Below, piece after piece: positions 29,607 to 38,580 of a stretch of DNA of 64,000 bases (its first letter is position 1; each line of letters starts with the position of its first letter). The position numbers and the translations under genes were made by a program. Source of the DNA: Pedobacter puniceum. GTDB lineage: Bacteria; Bacteroidota; Bacteroidia; Sphingobacteriales; Sphingobacteriaceae. The stretch is taken from NCBI RefSeq assembly GCF_009674685.1, contig NZ_WKJI01000001.1, positions 1,240,001 to 1,304,000 on the forward strand, read 5' to 3'. The notes below the pieces were generated by a model that was not told the origin of the DNA, made no database searches, and saw only the letters and a list, made by a program, of their open reading frames with translations.

Positions 29607-31199
29607 TTAATGCCCATTAAAAACAATGTACAAAGTCACCATCACCACCATCAATAAAACCCAAGCTATTTTTACCTTTTTAGAAGTAATCTCTCCTGCG
29701 GAGACATCAACCAAGCTGGCATTATAAGCTACAGGATTTCTATCTAACAATGATGTAAAGATTGCAGCAAGTAATAAAATGACAAAAGTGTAGAAAGACA
29801 ACATCAGATAATGTGGCCAGAATTGGTATTGGTCTGATGGGAAAATCCATAGATAACACACCCCAACGCCTAAACTAAAAATAGATCCTGCGGATAGCGT
29901 TAGATTTACAGCTAAGCGAGTGGTTCTTTTCCAAAACACAGTAAGTAAAAAAACCACAGATAATGGCGGGGCTATAAAACCTAATACCGATTGAAATACA
30001 TCAAAAAGATTTAAACCTTTAATACTATCTATAGCTAAAGCTACCGCAACGGCAAGCACACAACCAAAAATTACGGTTATTCTTCCCATTTTAATGAGCT
30101 CTTTTGTGCTGGCATTGGTGTTGATTTTCTTGGCATAAACATCCATCGTAAAAACGGTACTTAATGAGTTTAACGAAGAGCCAATAGTACCTACCAAAAC
30201 TGCTATTAAAACAACAATCACCAAACCATTCATCCCCGGAGGGAAAAGGTTGGTAACCATGGTCATGTAAGCTTCATTAGGATCTTTTAAACCCGGAAAT
30301 AAAATATAACAAAGTATCCCCGTAAGGATAAATAAGGGTAAGGATAAGATTTTTAGCCAGCCAATAAAATTTACCCCCAATTGCCCCTGCTCTAAACTTT
30401 TTGCTCCTAAAACAGATTGAACCATGGCCTGATCTGTACAGAAAAAAGCAATTGCCGCTACCGGATAACCTAATAAAATTGCATACCAAGGATATTTAGG
30501 ATCACTTGCTGGTTGTACTAAATTCCAATAATGGCCAGGTACTGCATGATAAACTTCCTTAATACCGCCAACTTTTATAATGCCCAAAATGGCTAGGGTA
30601 AGAGAAACGCCTATCAGTAAAATCATTTGAAAAACGTTTACTTTAGCAATGGCTTTTAAACCTCCCATAAAAGCAAAAAGCCCCGCAAACAATACCAAAA
30701 CGATAACAGATTGCCACATGGGGATGCCTAAAATTTGTCTTACTAGAAAGCCTCCGGCAAATAAACCTAGAGAAAGCCATGAGATTAAAATTTTTATAAG
30801 TGCATACCAAGCCAATATATTTTGGGTAGATGATCCGTAACGGTTTCCCATAAACTCGGGCATGGTACTAACCTTAGCAGCCAAATATTTGGGGGCAAAT
30901 ACCACAGCCAGTAAAAATAGAAATACAAAAGCATACCAATCAAAATTTACGGCTACAATACCGGTGCTATAACCAATACTAGCAAAGGCTAATAACATAG
31001 AAGGCCCTACGTTTGTACCCCACATATTAAACCCAATACTTGGCCATTTTAAAGATTTCTGAGCTAGAAAAAGTGTTTCATCTTCATCTGTTTTATTTTT
31101 AGAAAAACTAGCTCTATAACCGATAACCATTAAAATAACAAGGTAAACGATAACGATAGCGTAATCCAATAAGGTTAAACGCTCTATGATATTGCCCAT
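29607..31199 (-). CDS. Sodium:solute symporter (SGLT-like)
   Basis: The 530-residue protein has about 14 membrane helices with the SSS-family plan: MWGTNVGPSMLLAFASIGYS in helix 2, FAGLFAFMGGLKAIAKVNVFQ in the middle and DQAMVQSVLGAKSLEQGQ. It should import a sugar or uronide with sodium. It is the last gene of operon B, 81 bases after the Gfo/Idh/MocA gene, and presumably takes up the products of that operon's glycosidases. The substrate is inferred from context only. Confidence 0.87.
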   Translation of the reverse strand: MGNIIERLTLLDYAIVIVYLVILMVIGYRASFSKNKTDEDETLFLAQKSLKWPSIGFNMWGTNVGPSMLLAFASIGYSTGIVAVNFDWYAFVFLFLLAVVFAPKYLAAKVSTMPEFMGNRYGSSTQNILAWYALIKILISWLSLGLFAGGFLVRQILGIPMWQSVIVLVLFAGLFAFMGGLKAIAKVNVFQMILLIGVSLTLAILGIIKVGGIKEVYHAVPGHYWNLVQPASDPKYPWYAILLGYPVAAIAFFCTDQAMVQSVLGAKSLEQGQLGVNFIGWLKILSLPLFILTGILCYILFPGLKDPNEAYMTMVTNLFPPGMNGLVIVVLIAVLVGTIGSSLNSLSTVFTMDVYAKKINTNASTKELIKMGRITVIFGCVLAVAVALAIDSIKGLNLFDVFQSVLGFIAPPLSVVFLLTVFWKRTTRLAVNLTLSAGSIFSLGVGVCYLWIFPSDQYQFWPHYLMLSFYTFVILLLAAIFTSLLDRNPVAYNASLVDVSAGEITSKKVKIAWVLLMVVMVTLYIVFNGH

Positions 31200-31280
31200 T
31201 TTTGATTGTTTATTATAGCTTTATATTTATTAACGAGATCTTTTTTATTTCCAGACCTATTGTATGTAATCGTTTAAATC

Positions 31281-32351
31281 CTAAAGTACAAGACCATAGG
31301 TATCTAAAATATCTTTTATTTTAATTGGCGTACCTGTTTTTAAGGATTTATCCATGGCTTGTAATAAAGCTACGGTTCCTATCCCCTCTTGCATATCTGG
31401 GTAAGCTGTGAAGTTTTGCTCTATGCTATCAGCAAAGTATTCTAAATAGTTTTGATACTCGCCCGCATGGTGACTTTGCCCTTCAAAACGAAAGTAATAT
31501 TTTAAGGTACTATCGCCCCAAATGATTATTTTTTCTTCTCCTGTTTTATCGGTTACGGCATAGCGTAATTCGTGGTAATCTGCCTGGCTGGCTCCTTCTG
31601 TCCCTCTTAAAATGGTACTCATCCCGCTATCTCTTTGTGCAGGTTGCGTAGGGCCGGTATAGGCACCACTTACTCTGGCAATTCGCCCATCTGTAGCTTT
31701 AAAGATGAAGTGCATGGTGTCTTCATTTTTTAAGCCACCTTTTTTACCATTCTCGCTTAACATACCATAGCCCATCACTTCTTCTATGTTGGGTAAATAC
31801 CAACGTATAAAATCTACCGGGTGACTTAAACCTCCGTACAACCATTTAAAAGATGATTCTAAAGCCCAAGGCTTTTCTAAAAACCACCTATGGTCTGCAT
31901 GGTATTGCGCTTCTATGGTAATTAAATCTCCAATTAAGCCTGCTTCAAAATCTTTTCTTTGTCTTTTAGCAGGCTCGAAAAAACGAGAACTTTGTCCAAC
32001 AAATACTTTCTTGCCGCTTTGCTTACTTAATTCTAAAAGCTCTTTAGCATCAGCCAAATCATCAATAAATGGTTTGGTACAGATAACATGCTTACCATGC
32101 TTAAGTGCCATTTTCACATGTCCTGCATGTAATTTATCAGGCGTATAAATAGCAACGGCATCTATCTCCGCATCATTTAACATTTCCTGATAACTGGTAG
32201 TGTAATGATGAAAATCAAACTCTTTAGCTCTTTGTTTGCAAGCTTCCTCGCTTAAATCGCACATGGTTTTTAACTGCCACTTTTTGCTATTTAAAGCTGC
32301 TGATATGGTGCTTCTTCCTTCACCCAGTCCTAATATTCCTAGTTTTAACAT
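31281..32351 (-). CDS. Gfo/Idh/MocA-family oxidoreductase
   Basis: The 356-residue protein has a Rossmann nucleotide-binding start (LGILGLGEGRST), the EKP-type motif as TKP at 92-94 (Lys93 kept), and the usual substrate domain with YGGLSHPVDFIRWYLPN. It is cytosolic, with no signal peptide. It is only distantly related to the operon A enzyme. Gaps of 104 bases upstream (filled by an extragenic repeat) and 81 bases downstream suggest it may have its own expression level. It likely oxidises a sugar or inositol-like ring from operon B products. Confidence 0.88.
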   Translation of the reverse strand: MLKLGILGLGEGRSTISAALNSKKWQLKTMCDLSEEACKQRAKEFDFHHYTTSYQEMLNDAEIDAVAIYTPDKLHAGHVKMALKHGKHVICTKPFIDDLADAKELLELSKQSGKKVFVGQSSRFFEPAKRQRKDFEAGLIGDLITIEAQYHADHRWFLEKPWALESSFKWLYGGLSHPVDFIRWYLPNIEEVMGYGMLSENGKKGGLKNEDTMHFIFKATDGRIARVSGAYTGPTQPAQRDSGMSTILRGTEGASQADYHELRYAVTDKTGEEKIIIWGDSTLKYYFRFEGQSHHAGEYQNYLEYFADSIEQNFTAYPDMQEGIGTVALLQAMDKSLKTGTPIKIKDILDTYGLVL

Positions 32352-32369
32352 TGTCTAGTTTGTTGGTTT

Positions 32370-32415
32370 TTTTTAGTTGGTTAGTCCCGATAGCTATCGG
32401 GAGTTAGGTGGTTAA
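32370..32415. repeat. Extragenic repeat family, copy 4, with perfect palindrome
   Basis: TTAGTTGGTTAG and GAGTTAGGTGGTTA flank CCCGATAGCTATCGGG at 32386-32401, a perfect 16-bp palindrome. This is the cleanest copy of the family and lies between two operon B genes. It may form a cruciform or RNA hairpin that tunes downstream expression. Confidence 0.7.
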
Positions 32416-32455
32416 TTTATTGATTGGATTTTAGGGTCTTTTTACTTTATACTTT

Positions 32456-33148
32456 CTACTTTATACTATTAAAAAACACCCATGTTTCTCCTTTTGTGGT
32501 TCCGGCTATTCCTTCTTGATATTTACTCATGAGCTTGTTCCACTCGTTTACCCTAGGGTTATTTTGTGTAGTTTTTGGGTTTAACTCGTCTAAAGTTTTT
32601 CCTTTCGGGATGCTGATGACCAACATCAATTGTCTGCCGTTTTTAAACAAAAGCAATTGTTGGAAACTGGCATTACAAAAGCCTTTTGAAACCTCTGGCC
32701 ACTCTTTAAACTGTGTAGCATGATATTTTAAATATTCGTTTTGTAAAGTAGTATCGGCTACTAAATTGGCTGTTAACAGGATGTGTTCCCAATCCCTAGC
32801 TGTAGTCGTATCGGTACAATAAGAACGGTTAAACTCATAAAACAAATCATCATATTGTTTAAGTTCTGCTTCGGGAAATCTCATTTTTAAGCTATCGTCC
32901 AAAGCGGAATCAAGGCCTTTTCCATAAACTACAAAATGCGTTTTCCATCTAAAAAGATGCTCATCTTCTTTCAATAAAGCTTTTAGCTGATTGATAGTCG
33001 CCTCGCTAGTATCCTGATAAAGCATTTCTATGATAGCTGGCTTTTGTACATCAGGCTTTTGCTTTGGAGATTGGCAAGCGTAAACTTGTACCATCATCCA
33101 AAAGGAAAAAACAAGGCTTATGTACTTAAAAAAACTACTTTTTAGCAT
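32456..33148 (-). CDS. Rhamnose-mutarotase-like lipoprotein
   Basis: I start at the ATG at 33148 (MLKSSFFKYISLVFSFWMM), giving 230 residues; an upstream TTG frame is unlikely. The leader ends in a lipobox (VYAC, Cys25). The C-terminal half, YHATQFKEWPEVSKG, then QLLLFKNGRQLMLVISIPKG and NKLMSKYQEG, fits the small L-rhamnose mutarotase (RhaM/DUF718) family. The region before it (IIEMLYQDTSEATINQL) may be a second, more divergent copy. Mutarotases are normally cytosolic, so an exported lipoprotein member is unusual and may bind or epimerise free rhamnose in the periplasm. It overlaps the beta-helix gene by 14 bases. Confidence 0.68.
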   Translation of the reverse strand: MLKSSFFKYISLVFSFWMMVQVYACQSPKQKPDVQKPAIIEMLYQDTSEATINQLKALLKEDEHLFRWKTHFVVYGKGLDSALDDSLKMRFPEAELKQYDDLFYEFNRSYCTDTTTARDWEHILLTANLVADTTLQNEYLKYHATQFKEWPEVSKGFCNASFQQLLLFKNGRQLMLVISIPKGKTLDELNPKTTQNNPRVNEWNKLMSKYQEGIAGTTKGETWVFFNSIK

Positions 33149-35060
33149 CGTTATAAAAATTAATTTCCCAACGTTTATCTGCTGCAACTTGCTCTTTTAA
33201 AAGGTGTTGATATGATTTTTGTAAGCCAGCCGCCTGCTTAATTTCTGTTTTAACCATAGGGCCATTATTTGTCCATATGTTATTAGGACCGTTGGCGTTT
33301 TGCAGGAATTTCTCTGCCTGACACCAATTGTCTTTTACGGTAAAATAGCTCGTTCCTTCATCAGTATAGAAATAAAACCAATGCTCTGGTAAATGGGCAT
33401 AAGGTGCTTTGTAAATACTATCAACCACATTTTTTGTGATGCTAGAACCTGGCTGGGCCGATAAAGTATAAACCCCAGCAACATCATACAAATGTTTAGC
33501 ATAATGATGTATTTTATTAGCATGTATGCGATTATTGCTCATGGCGTTGATGGTTTTTGTCCAACCCCAACCTACGGAGATTCCAGTATAAGAAACCTCA
33601 TTTATGTCATTGTAAGCGATGTTAATTCCTTTCACAAAACCAGCTCCAATACCTACACAACCCCAATCTTCATGAGTTACATTGGTAATGAGGTTATTGG
33701 TAATTTGTAAATTTTGGGTTAGCTCTCTCTCATCTTTAGGCTGATAAGGCAAATGGGCTTCCATAGCTTCATCAGAAAAAACACCGGCTAAAATGGCCGA
33801 GCCACCAATATCTTTAAATAAATTGCCATTGATAGTATCTTGCAAATTGCCTCTCTGGTAGTCTAAACCGGTAGAAGAAAGGTATTGAAAACGGCAATTT
33901 TGAAAACTAGTTGCTGTTGTATAAGCTGCTTCTACGGCTGCTTTTGGTCGGCCTACCCAAGCTTGGTTTTCTAGACCTGCTTTGTCTGACGTTCCAGGGA
34001 TTTTTAATTTATAGGCATCCAAAAGAAACAAGCCAGCTTGCAATGGCACATGCCCTTGTTGCGACGGACGTAACCAATTGCTGTATTGGAAAGCAACGTT
34101 ATTAAACTTTACATGACTTACAGGCTGCTCTGCTGTACCTTTTATTTGTACTAAATTTTCTAGAACGGGTGCTATAACTTCGGTTTTGTTAAGCTGCTGA
34201 TTTGCTTTTGGCCAGTAATAAATTTTTCTGTTGGCTTTATCTAAAAACCATTCGCCGGGTTCATCTAAAAACGCTAAAGCATTACTGAGGTAATATGCCG
34301 AGTTTCCGGTTTCTTTAGAAATCCAAGGGGCTGGCCAAGGGTGTTCTGATTGTATTTTACTTTCTGGTTGGTAAAAAAACAACTCGGCTTGATTGCCTTT
34401 TGTTTGTATACTTTTAATTCTAAGAACAGCTATTGCCCACCATTGGTGGATGAACATTTCCATTCCAGGAGCATATTTTAAACCCGATTTTGGAATTTCT
34501 ATGGTGCAGCTTTCTGTGGCTTTATTCCAAGCTAAAATTCTATCCATTTTAACATCTGGGGTACTTTTTGCTCTGGTAGCTTTCTCGCCCCCTACCCATA
34601 ACTGCCTAAAATCTATCACATTATCAGCCATGATAGGCACATCAGCCACATAAACATTTCCTTGCGCTATTGCTGGCAAGCCTGCTATTTTACTTGTTAC
34701 TTTTTTCCAGTTTTGGATATTGATACCGCCACTTAAAATAGCTTGTTCTTTACCTAAAGATTTGATAATGGTTGGCGATTGCGCCGTTCCAGAATCTTCT
34801 GGTCTGATAAAAACCGGCTGCTCTAACTGGTAAACTCCGCCTTCTAGGTAAATGGTAATACCGTCTTTTATAGCCGGATTTTTTAATCGTCTTAATTCTC
34901 GGGCTTGTCTTAAAGCGGCATCTAAACTAGCTAAAGGCTGCTCTTTTGTTCCTTTATTTTGGTTATTCCCTTTCGGGGATACAAAAATTTCTGTAGCAGC
35001 AATAAAATGATGATGAAGGATGAATACTGCAAAAGCTGCTATAAATTTCGTTTTTATCAT
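33135..35060 (-). CDS. Right-handed beta-helix exported protein, possible GH141-like
   Basis: The 641-residue protein has a signal peptide (to about residue 22) followed by FVSPKGNNQNKGTKEQPLAS, the usual opening of pectate-lyase-type beta-helix enzymes, then beta-helix coils through residue 600. Beta-helix proteins of this type include GH141 and other pectin-active enzymes, and the location between a GH2 and a mutarotase-like gene in a rhamnose/galactose operon supports action on pectin. I cannot identify catalytic residues. It starts one base after the GH2 stop on the minus strand. Confidence 0.68.
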   Translation of the reverse strand: MIKTKFIAAFAVFILHHHFIAATEIFVSPKGNNQNKGTKEQPLASLDAALRQARELRRLKNPAIKDGITIYLEGGVYQLEQPVFIRPEDSGTAQSPTIIKSLGKEQAILSGGINIQNWKKVTSKIAGLPAIAQGNVYVADVPIMADNVIDFRQLWVGGEKATRAKSTPDVKMDRILAWNKATESCTIEIPKSGLKYAPGMEMFIHQWWAIAVLRIKSIQTKGNQAELFFYQPESKIQSEHPWPAPWISKETGNSAYYLSNALAFLDEPGEWFLDKANRKIYYWPKANQQLNKTEVIAPVLENLVQIKGTAEQPVSHVKFNNVAFQYSNWLRPSQQGHVPLQAGLFLLDAYKLKIPGTSDKAGLENQAWVGRPKAAVEAAYTTATSFQNCRFQYLSSTGLDYQRGNLQDTINGNLFKDIGGSAILAGVFSDEAMEAHLPYQPKDERELTQNLQITNNLITNVTHEDWGCVGIGAGFVKGINIAYNDINEVSYTGISVGWGWTKTINAMSNNRIHANKIHHYAKHLYDVAGVYTLSAQPGSSITKNVVDSIYKAPYAHLPEHWFYFYTDEGTSYFTVKDNWCQAEKFLQNANGPNNIWTNNGPMVKTEIKQAAGLQKSYQHLLKEQVAADKRWEINFYNDAKK

Positions 35061-35061
35061 C

Positions 35062-37467
35062 TTATTTAGTTTTGATATTGATGCTTACCGGTTTAAATCC
35101 ATCCGCCTCAGCAGTTAAAACTATATTACCGGCATGCTGACTAGCTTTTACAATGGCTAAAGCTTTACCTTTCCAAAGTTTACGATTAGGTTTACTTAGT
35201 GAGCTTAAATCGGCCTGATAACCGTTATCTGTTCCTGCAATTTGCCCTGCACCACTAATGGTAAATTTGATAAGATTATCTGCATCTGGGATGATTGTAC
35301 CTGCCTCGTCTACCAATGTTGCGGTAACAAAAGCCAAGTCGTTTCCATCAGCGTTAAGCTTATTTCTATCTACATTTAAAACAATATGGTGTGGAGCGCC
35401 AGCAGTACGAATCTCTTTCTCTAAAACAACTTTACCATTTAGATAAGAGATGGCTTTTAATGTACCTGCCTCAAAAGGAACTTTCCACGAAACATGCAAT
35501 TCATCAGTAGTTTTGGCTTTTTTACCTAAGGATTTACCATTCAAAAATAGTTCAACCTCATCAGCTTGGTTATAATAAGCCCAAACATCAACCACCTTGC
35601 CAGCTTGCCAATTCCAATGCGGTAAAAGATGTAAAACGGGCTTGTTTGTCCACTCGCTTTGGTACATGTAATATACATCTTTAGGAAAACCTGCTAGATC
35701 TATAATACCATAATAAGAGCTTCTGGCAGGGAAATCATAAGGAACGGGTTCGCCCAAATAATCAAAACCTGTCCACACAAAAATGCCCGACATGAAGTTT
35801 CTGTCTTTTACCGCTTTCCAAGCTTTTTCATGACTGGTACCCCAATAAGCAGCAACATTATCATAAGCGGTTACGGTATAATCTGGGTTGCCATTTACTA
35901 CAAATTTATCTTTAGAGCTTGCTGGCCATAAACGTAAGGTATCGGCTAAATCATAAACCCCACGGGTTTGTAATGCCGATGTTGTTTCTGCAGCAATTAA
36001 AGGAATATCGCTAAAACGTTTTGGTAAACTATCATAATCAAAATATTTATAGTTGAAGCCTAAAACATCTAAAGCATTGCTTTTCCAGATGAAGTTTTTT
36101 GCAGGCTCTGTCTCTGTTAAAGCGGTGGTAACTGGCCGGGTATTGTCATGCAGTTTTACAATTTTACTCAGGTTGGCTGCTATTTTAGTTCCGGTACTAT
36201 CAAATTGTTCTCTAATCTCGTTACCAATGCTCCACATAAAAACCGATGGATGGTTGCGGTCTCTTTTTACTAAATCGGCTAAATCACGTTCATGCCATTC
36301 TTCAAAATCTCGGTGATAATCAAACTTGTTTTTGCGTTTCTTCCACATATCAAAAGCTTCATCCATCACCAAGAAGCCCATTTTATCGCATAAATCTAAA
36401 AACTCTGGTGCTGGTGGGTTGTGCGCTGTTCTTATAGCGTTAGTGCCCATGGCTTTCAGCATTTCTAATTGCCTTTCCATAGCTCTAACATTTACAGTAG
36501 CGCCTATAGCACCTAAATCATGATGCAGACAAACTCCTAGAATTTTTGTAGGCACATCATTTAAGTAAAAACCGTTCTTAACATCAAACCTAAAACTTCT
36601 AATTCCGGTGCTGGTCTTTAGCTCGTCTACCAATACTTTGTTTTGATATACTTTGGTGATGACCTGATACAGGTTAGGCTCTTGTGGCGACCATAAAGCA
36701 GGATTTTTAACATTTAGATTTTGTGTGATGATTCCACTTAATTGATTAGCCGGTACCGTTTGAATGTTACGAGCAACCAGTTTGCCTTTTGCATTTAAAA
36801 CTTTTACTTCTACTTCTAGCGGTGATTTTAAAGTACTGATATTTTCTAGCTGTAGCTGATGTTTTAGCGTAGCTTCTTTGGCAGAAACTTGTGGTGTGGT
36901 TACAAAAACACCATGTTGCGCAATAGCTATTGGGTTAGTAATCAGCAATTTTACATTTCTGTAAATGCCCGAGCCACTGTACCATCTAGAGTTTGGCTGC
37001 TCGCTATTGTTTACCCTTACGGCGATGATATTTTCTTGATTTGCTGGCTTTAAATGCGGCGTAATATCATACTGAAAAGAGATATAGCCGTTTGGTCTTT
37101 TTCCTAAAAACACGCCATTTATCCAAACTTCGCTGTATTGATAAACACCATCAAATTGTATAGAAACTGATTTATTCTGGGTATTAGCTGGTGTTTTAAA
37201 CGTTTTACGATACCAAGCAATACCGCCCGGTAAAGCACCGCCTTGGTTAGTTGCCGGGTGCTCTTTAGCAAAATCAGCCTCGATGCTCCAATCATGAGGC
37301 AAGTTTAATTTACGCCAAGCATCATCATTAAAAGCTATATTTTTTGCTTCTGGCTCATCGCCTAGCTTAAACTTCCAATCGTAATTGAAATTTATTTGTG
37401 TACGAGGCTGTGCAAAAACCTGAGTGTATAAACTAAGAATAAAAATAAGGCTCCAGAGTTTCTTCAT
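35062..37467 (-). CDS. GH2 beta-galactosidase/beta-glucuronidase-type enzyme with DUF4982
   Basis: The 801-residue protein has a signal peptide (VFAQ near residue 20), a GH2 sugar-binding domain, an Ig-like domain and the TIM barrel. The acid/base is Glu417 in MWSIGNEIRE and the nucleophile is Glu494 in LIAAETTSAL. A DUF4982 region follows (about 580-660) and then another GH2 C-terminal domain, the plan of Bacteroides periplasmic beta-galactosidases. It is much smaller than the LacZ-type enzyme in operon A. It is 9 bases from the GH43-like gene upstream. Beta-galactose or beta-glucuronate release from pectin fragments is likely. Confidence 0.9.
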   Translation of the reverse strand: MKKLWSLIFILSLYTQVFAQPRTQINFNYDWKFKLGDEPEAKNIAFNDDAWRKLNLPHDWSIEADFAKEHPATNQGGALPGGIAWYRKTFKTPANTQNKSVSIQFDGVYQYSEVWINGVFLGKRPNGYISFQYDITPHLKPANQENIIAVRVNNSEQPNSRWYSGSGIYRNVKLLITNPIAIAQHGVFVTTPQVSAKEATLKHQLQLENISTLKSPLEVEVKVLNAKGKLVARNIQTVPANQLSGIITQNLNVKNPALWSPQEPNLYQVITKVYQNKVLVDELKTSTGIRSFRFDVKNGFYLNDVPTKILGVCLHHDLGAIGATVNVRAMERQLEMLKAMGTNAIRTAHNPPAPEFLDLCDKMGFLVMDEAFDMWKKRKNKFDYHRDFEEWHERDLADLVKRDRNHPSVFMWSIGNEIREQFDSTGTKIAANLSKIVKLHDNTRPVTTALTETEPAKNFIWKSNALDVLGFNYKYFDYDSLPKRFSDIPLIAAETTSALQTRGVYDLADTLRLWPASSKDKFVVNGNPDYTVTAYDNVAAYWGTSHEKAWKAVKDRNFMSGIFVWTGFDYLGEPVPYDFPARSSYYGIIDLAGFPKDVYYMYQSEWTNKPVLHLLPHWNWQAGKVVDVWAYYNQADEVELFLNGKSLGKKAKTTDELHVSWKVPFEAGTLKAISYLNGKVVLEKEIRTAGAPHHIVLNVDRNKLNADGNDLAFVTATLVDEAGTIIPDADNLIKFTISGAGQIAGTDNGYQADLSSLSKPNRKLWKGKALAIVKASQHAGNIVLTAEADGFKPVSINIKTK

Positions 37468-37476
37468 GATGATGGA

Positions 37477-38580
37477 TTAATCGGCTTTAAAATTGATATT
37501 ACTTTTCCCTAAATCTTTGGATGTGGCCACGGCTATACCCCTATCACCAGCTTTATTAACAGCACAATAGAAATGATAAACAATGCCTTTATACTTTAAA
37601 ACCCAAGATTTATGGGCATATAATTCGTCGTAAGGTTCTGATGATTGTATTAGATTTTCGCCTTCCCAATCTGTCCAGTTCACTAAATCTTTAGAAGCTG
37701 CAAAACGGTTAAAAGCACCGTTTCTATCTTGCCAAAATGCCCCGAAATAGAACATCACGTAAGTATCTCCCATTTTTTGAATAACACCATCTCCGGTAAT
37801 TCCTACCGGATGATGAACTACCGGATTTTTCTGAAAACGCTTCCAATTAACCATATCGTCAGAAACAGCCATCCCAATACGCTCGTACCAACGGGTTTTC
37901 TTGTTATTTACTAAAGAATCTCCAACTGCGTTGTAATACATCACAAAACGATGTCCGGTTAAAAGCTTTTCATCTTCAATAACCGAGCTTTTAAATAACT
38001 TATTACGGTTTTCCCACCAGCGTACATCGGCATCAGATGAGCTTAAAACTGGCTTTGTTAATCTTTCCCATTCATGTGCTTTGCTTGGGTTTTTAGAAGT
38101 ATAAGCCATCCCGATTGACAAAGGCTCAGGCTCATAGCCTTTGCTGTTTCCTCCGAAATAAGACATCCAATATTTACCCTTGAAACGGTGTAGTTTATAA
38201 TTACCACCCCATTTGGTATCAACTAAAGCATTATAACCCGCTTTCTGGTGTGCATCCCAACGGTTATCATCACTAAAAGAAAGCTGCTTACCCAAAGTTT
38301 GCCATTGCAAAAGATTGGTGCTGCTAGCCAACCAAGTTTCATAACCTGTACCATCAAAAACCAAATAAGTCATGTACCACTTACCTGCTTTACGATAAAT
38401 GGTTGGGCAATCTATTTTTTTCTCTTTAGACGCTGTAGTGAGCACCAAACCATATTTGTATGGGGTTTTTACTGCTTCATAAATGGCTTGCATTTCTGCC
38501 TTTGAAACACTTTTATCTTGTGCTTTAAGCGCATTGATAGCAAAAATTATGGTGGTGATAAACAGACTTATTCTTCTCAT
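37477..38580 (-). CDS. Five-bladed beta-propeller glycosidase-like protein (GH43/GH32 clan)
   Basis: The 367-residue protein has a signal peptide (to about residue 20). KKIDCPTIYRKAGKWYMTYL is the first-blade Asp motif, and later blades show GNYKLHRFKGKYWMSYFG and MGDTYVMFYFGAFW. These fit the GH43/62/32/68/117/130 superfamily, but I cannot place the subfamily or confirm the other two catalytic acids. It overlaps the GH78 gene by 4 bases, and the two are translationally coupled in operon B. Confidence 0.7.
   Translation of the reverse strand: MRRISLFITTIIFAINALKAQDKSVSKAEMQAIYEAVKTPYKYGLVLTTASKEKKIDCPTIYRKAGKWYMTYLVFDGTGYETWLASSTNLLQWQTLGKQLSFSDDNRWDAHQKAGYNALVDTKWGGNYKLHRFKGKYWMSYFGGNSKGYEPEPLSIGMAYTSKNPSKAHEWERLTKPVLSSSDADVRWWENRNKLFKSSVIEDEKLLTGHRFVMYYNAVGDSLVNNKKTRWYERIGMAVSDDMVNWKRFQKNPVVHHPVGITGDGVIQKMGDTYVMFYFGAFWQDRNGAFNRFAASKDLVNWTDWEGENLIQSSEPYDELYAHKSWVLKYKGIVYHFYCAVNKAGDRGIAVATSKDLGKSNINFKAD

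Noticed and set aside
31255-31271. Partial match to the operator motif (ACCTATTGTATG) upstream of the symporter at 31199
   Set aside because: Only the first 12 bases agree, and there is no -7 box at the 45-bp distance, so I treat it as chance or a half-site.
33149-33187. TTG start for the mutarotase-like gene
   Set aside because: The internal ATG at 33148 places the lipobox at the normal distance.
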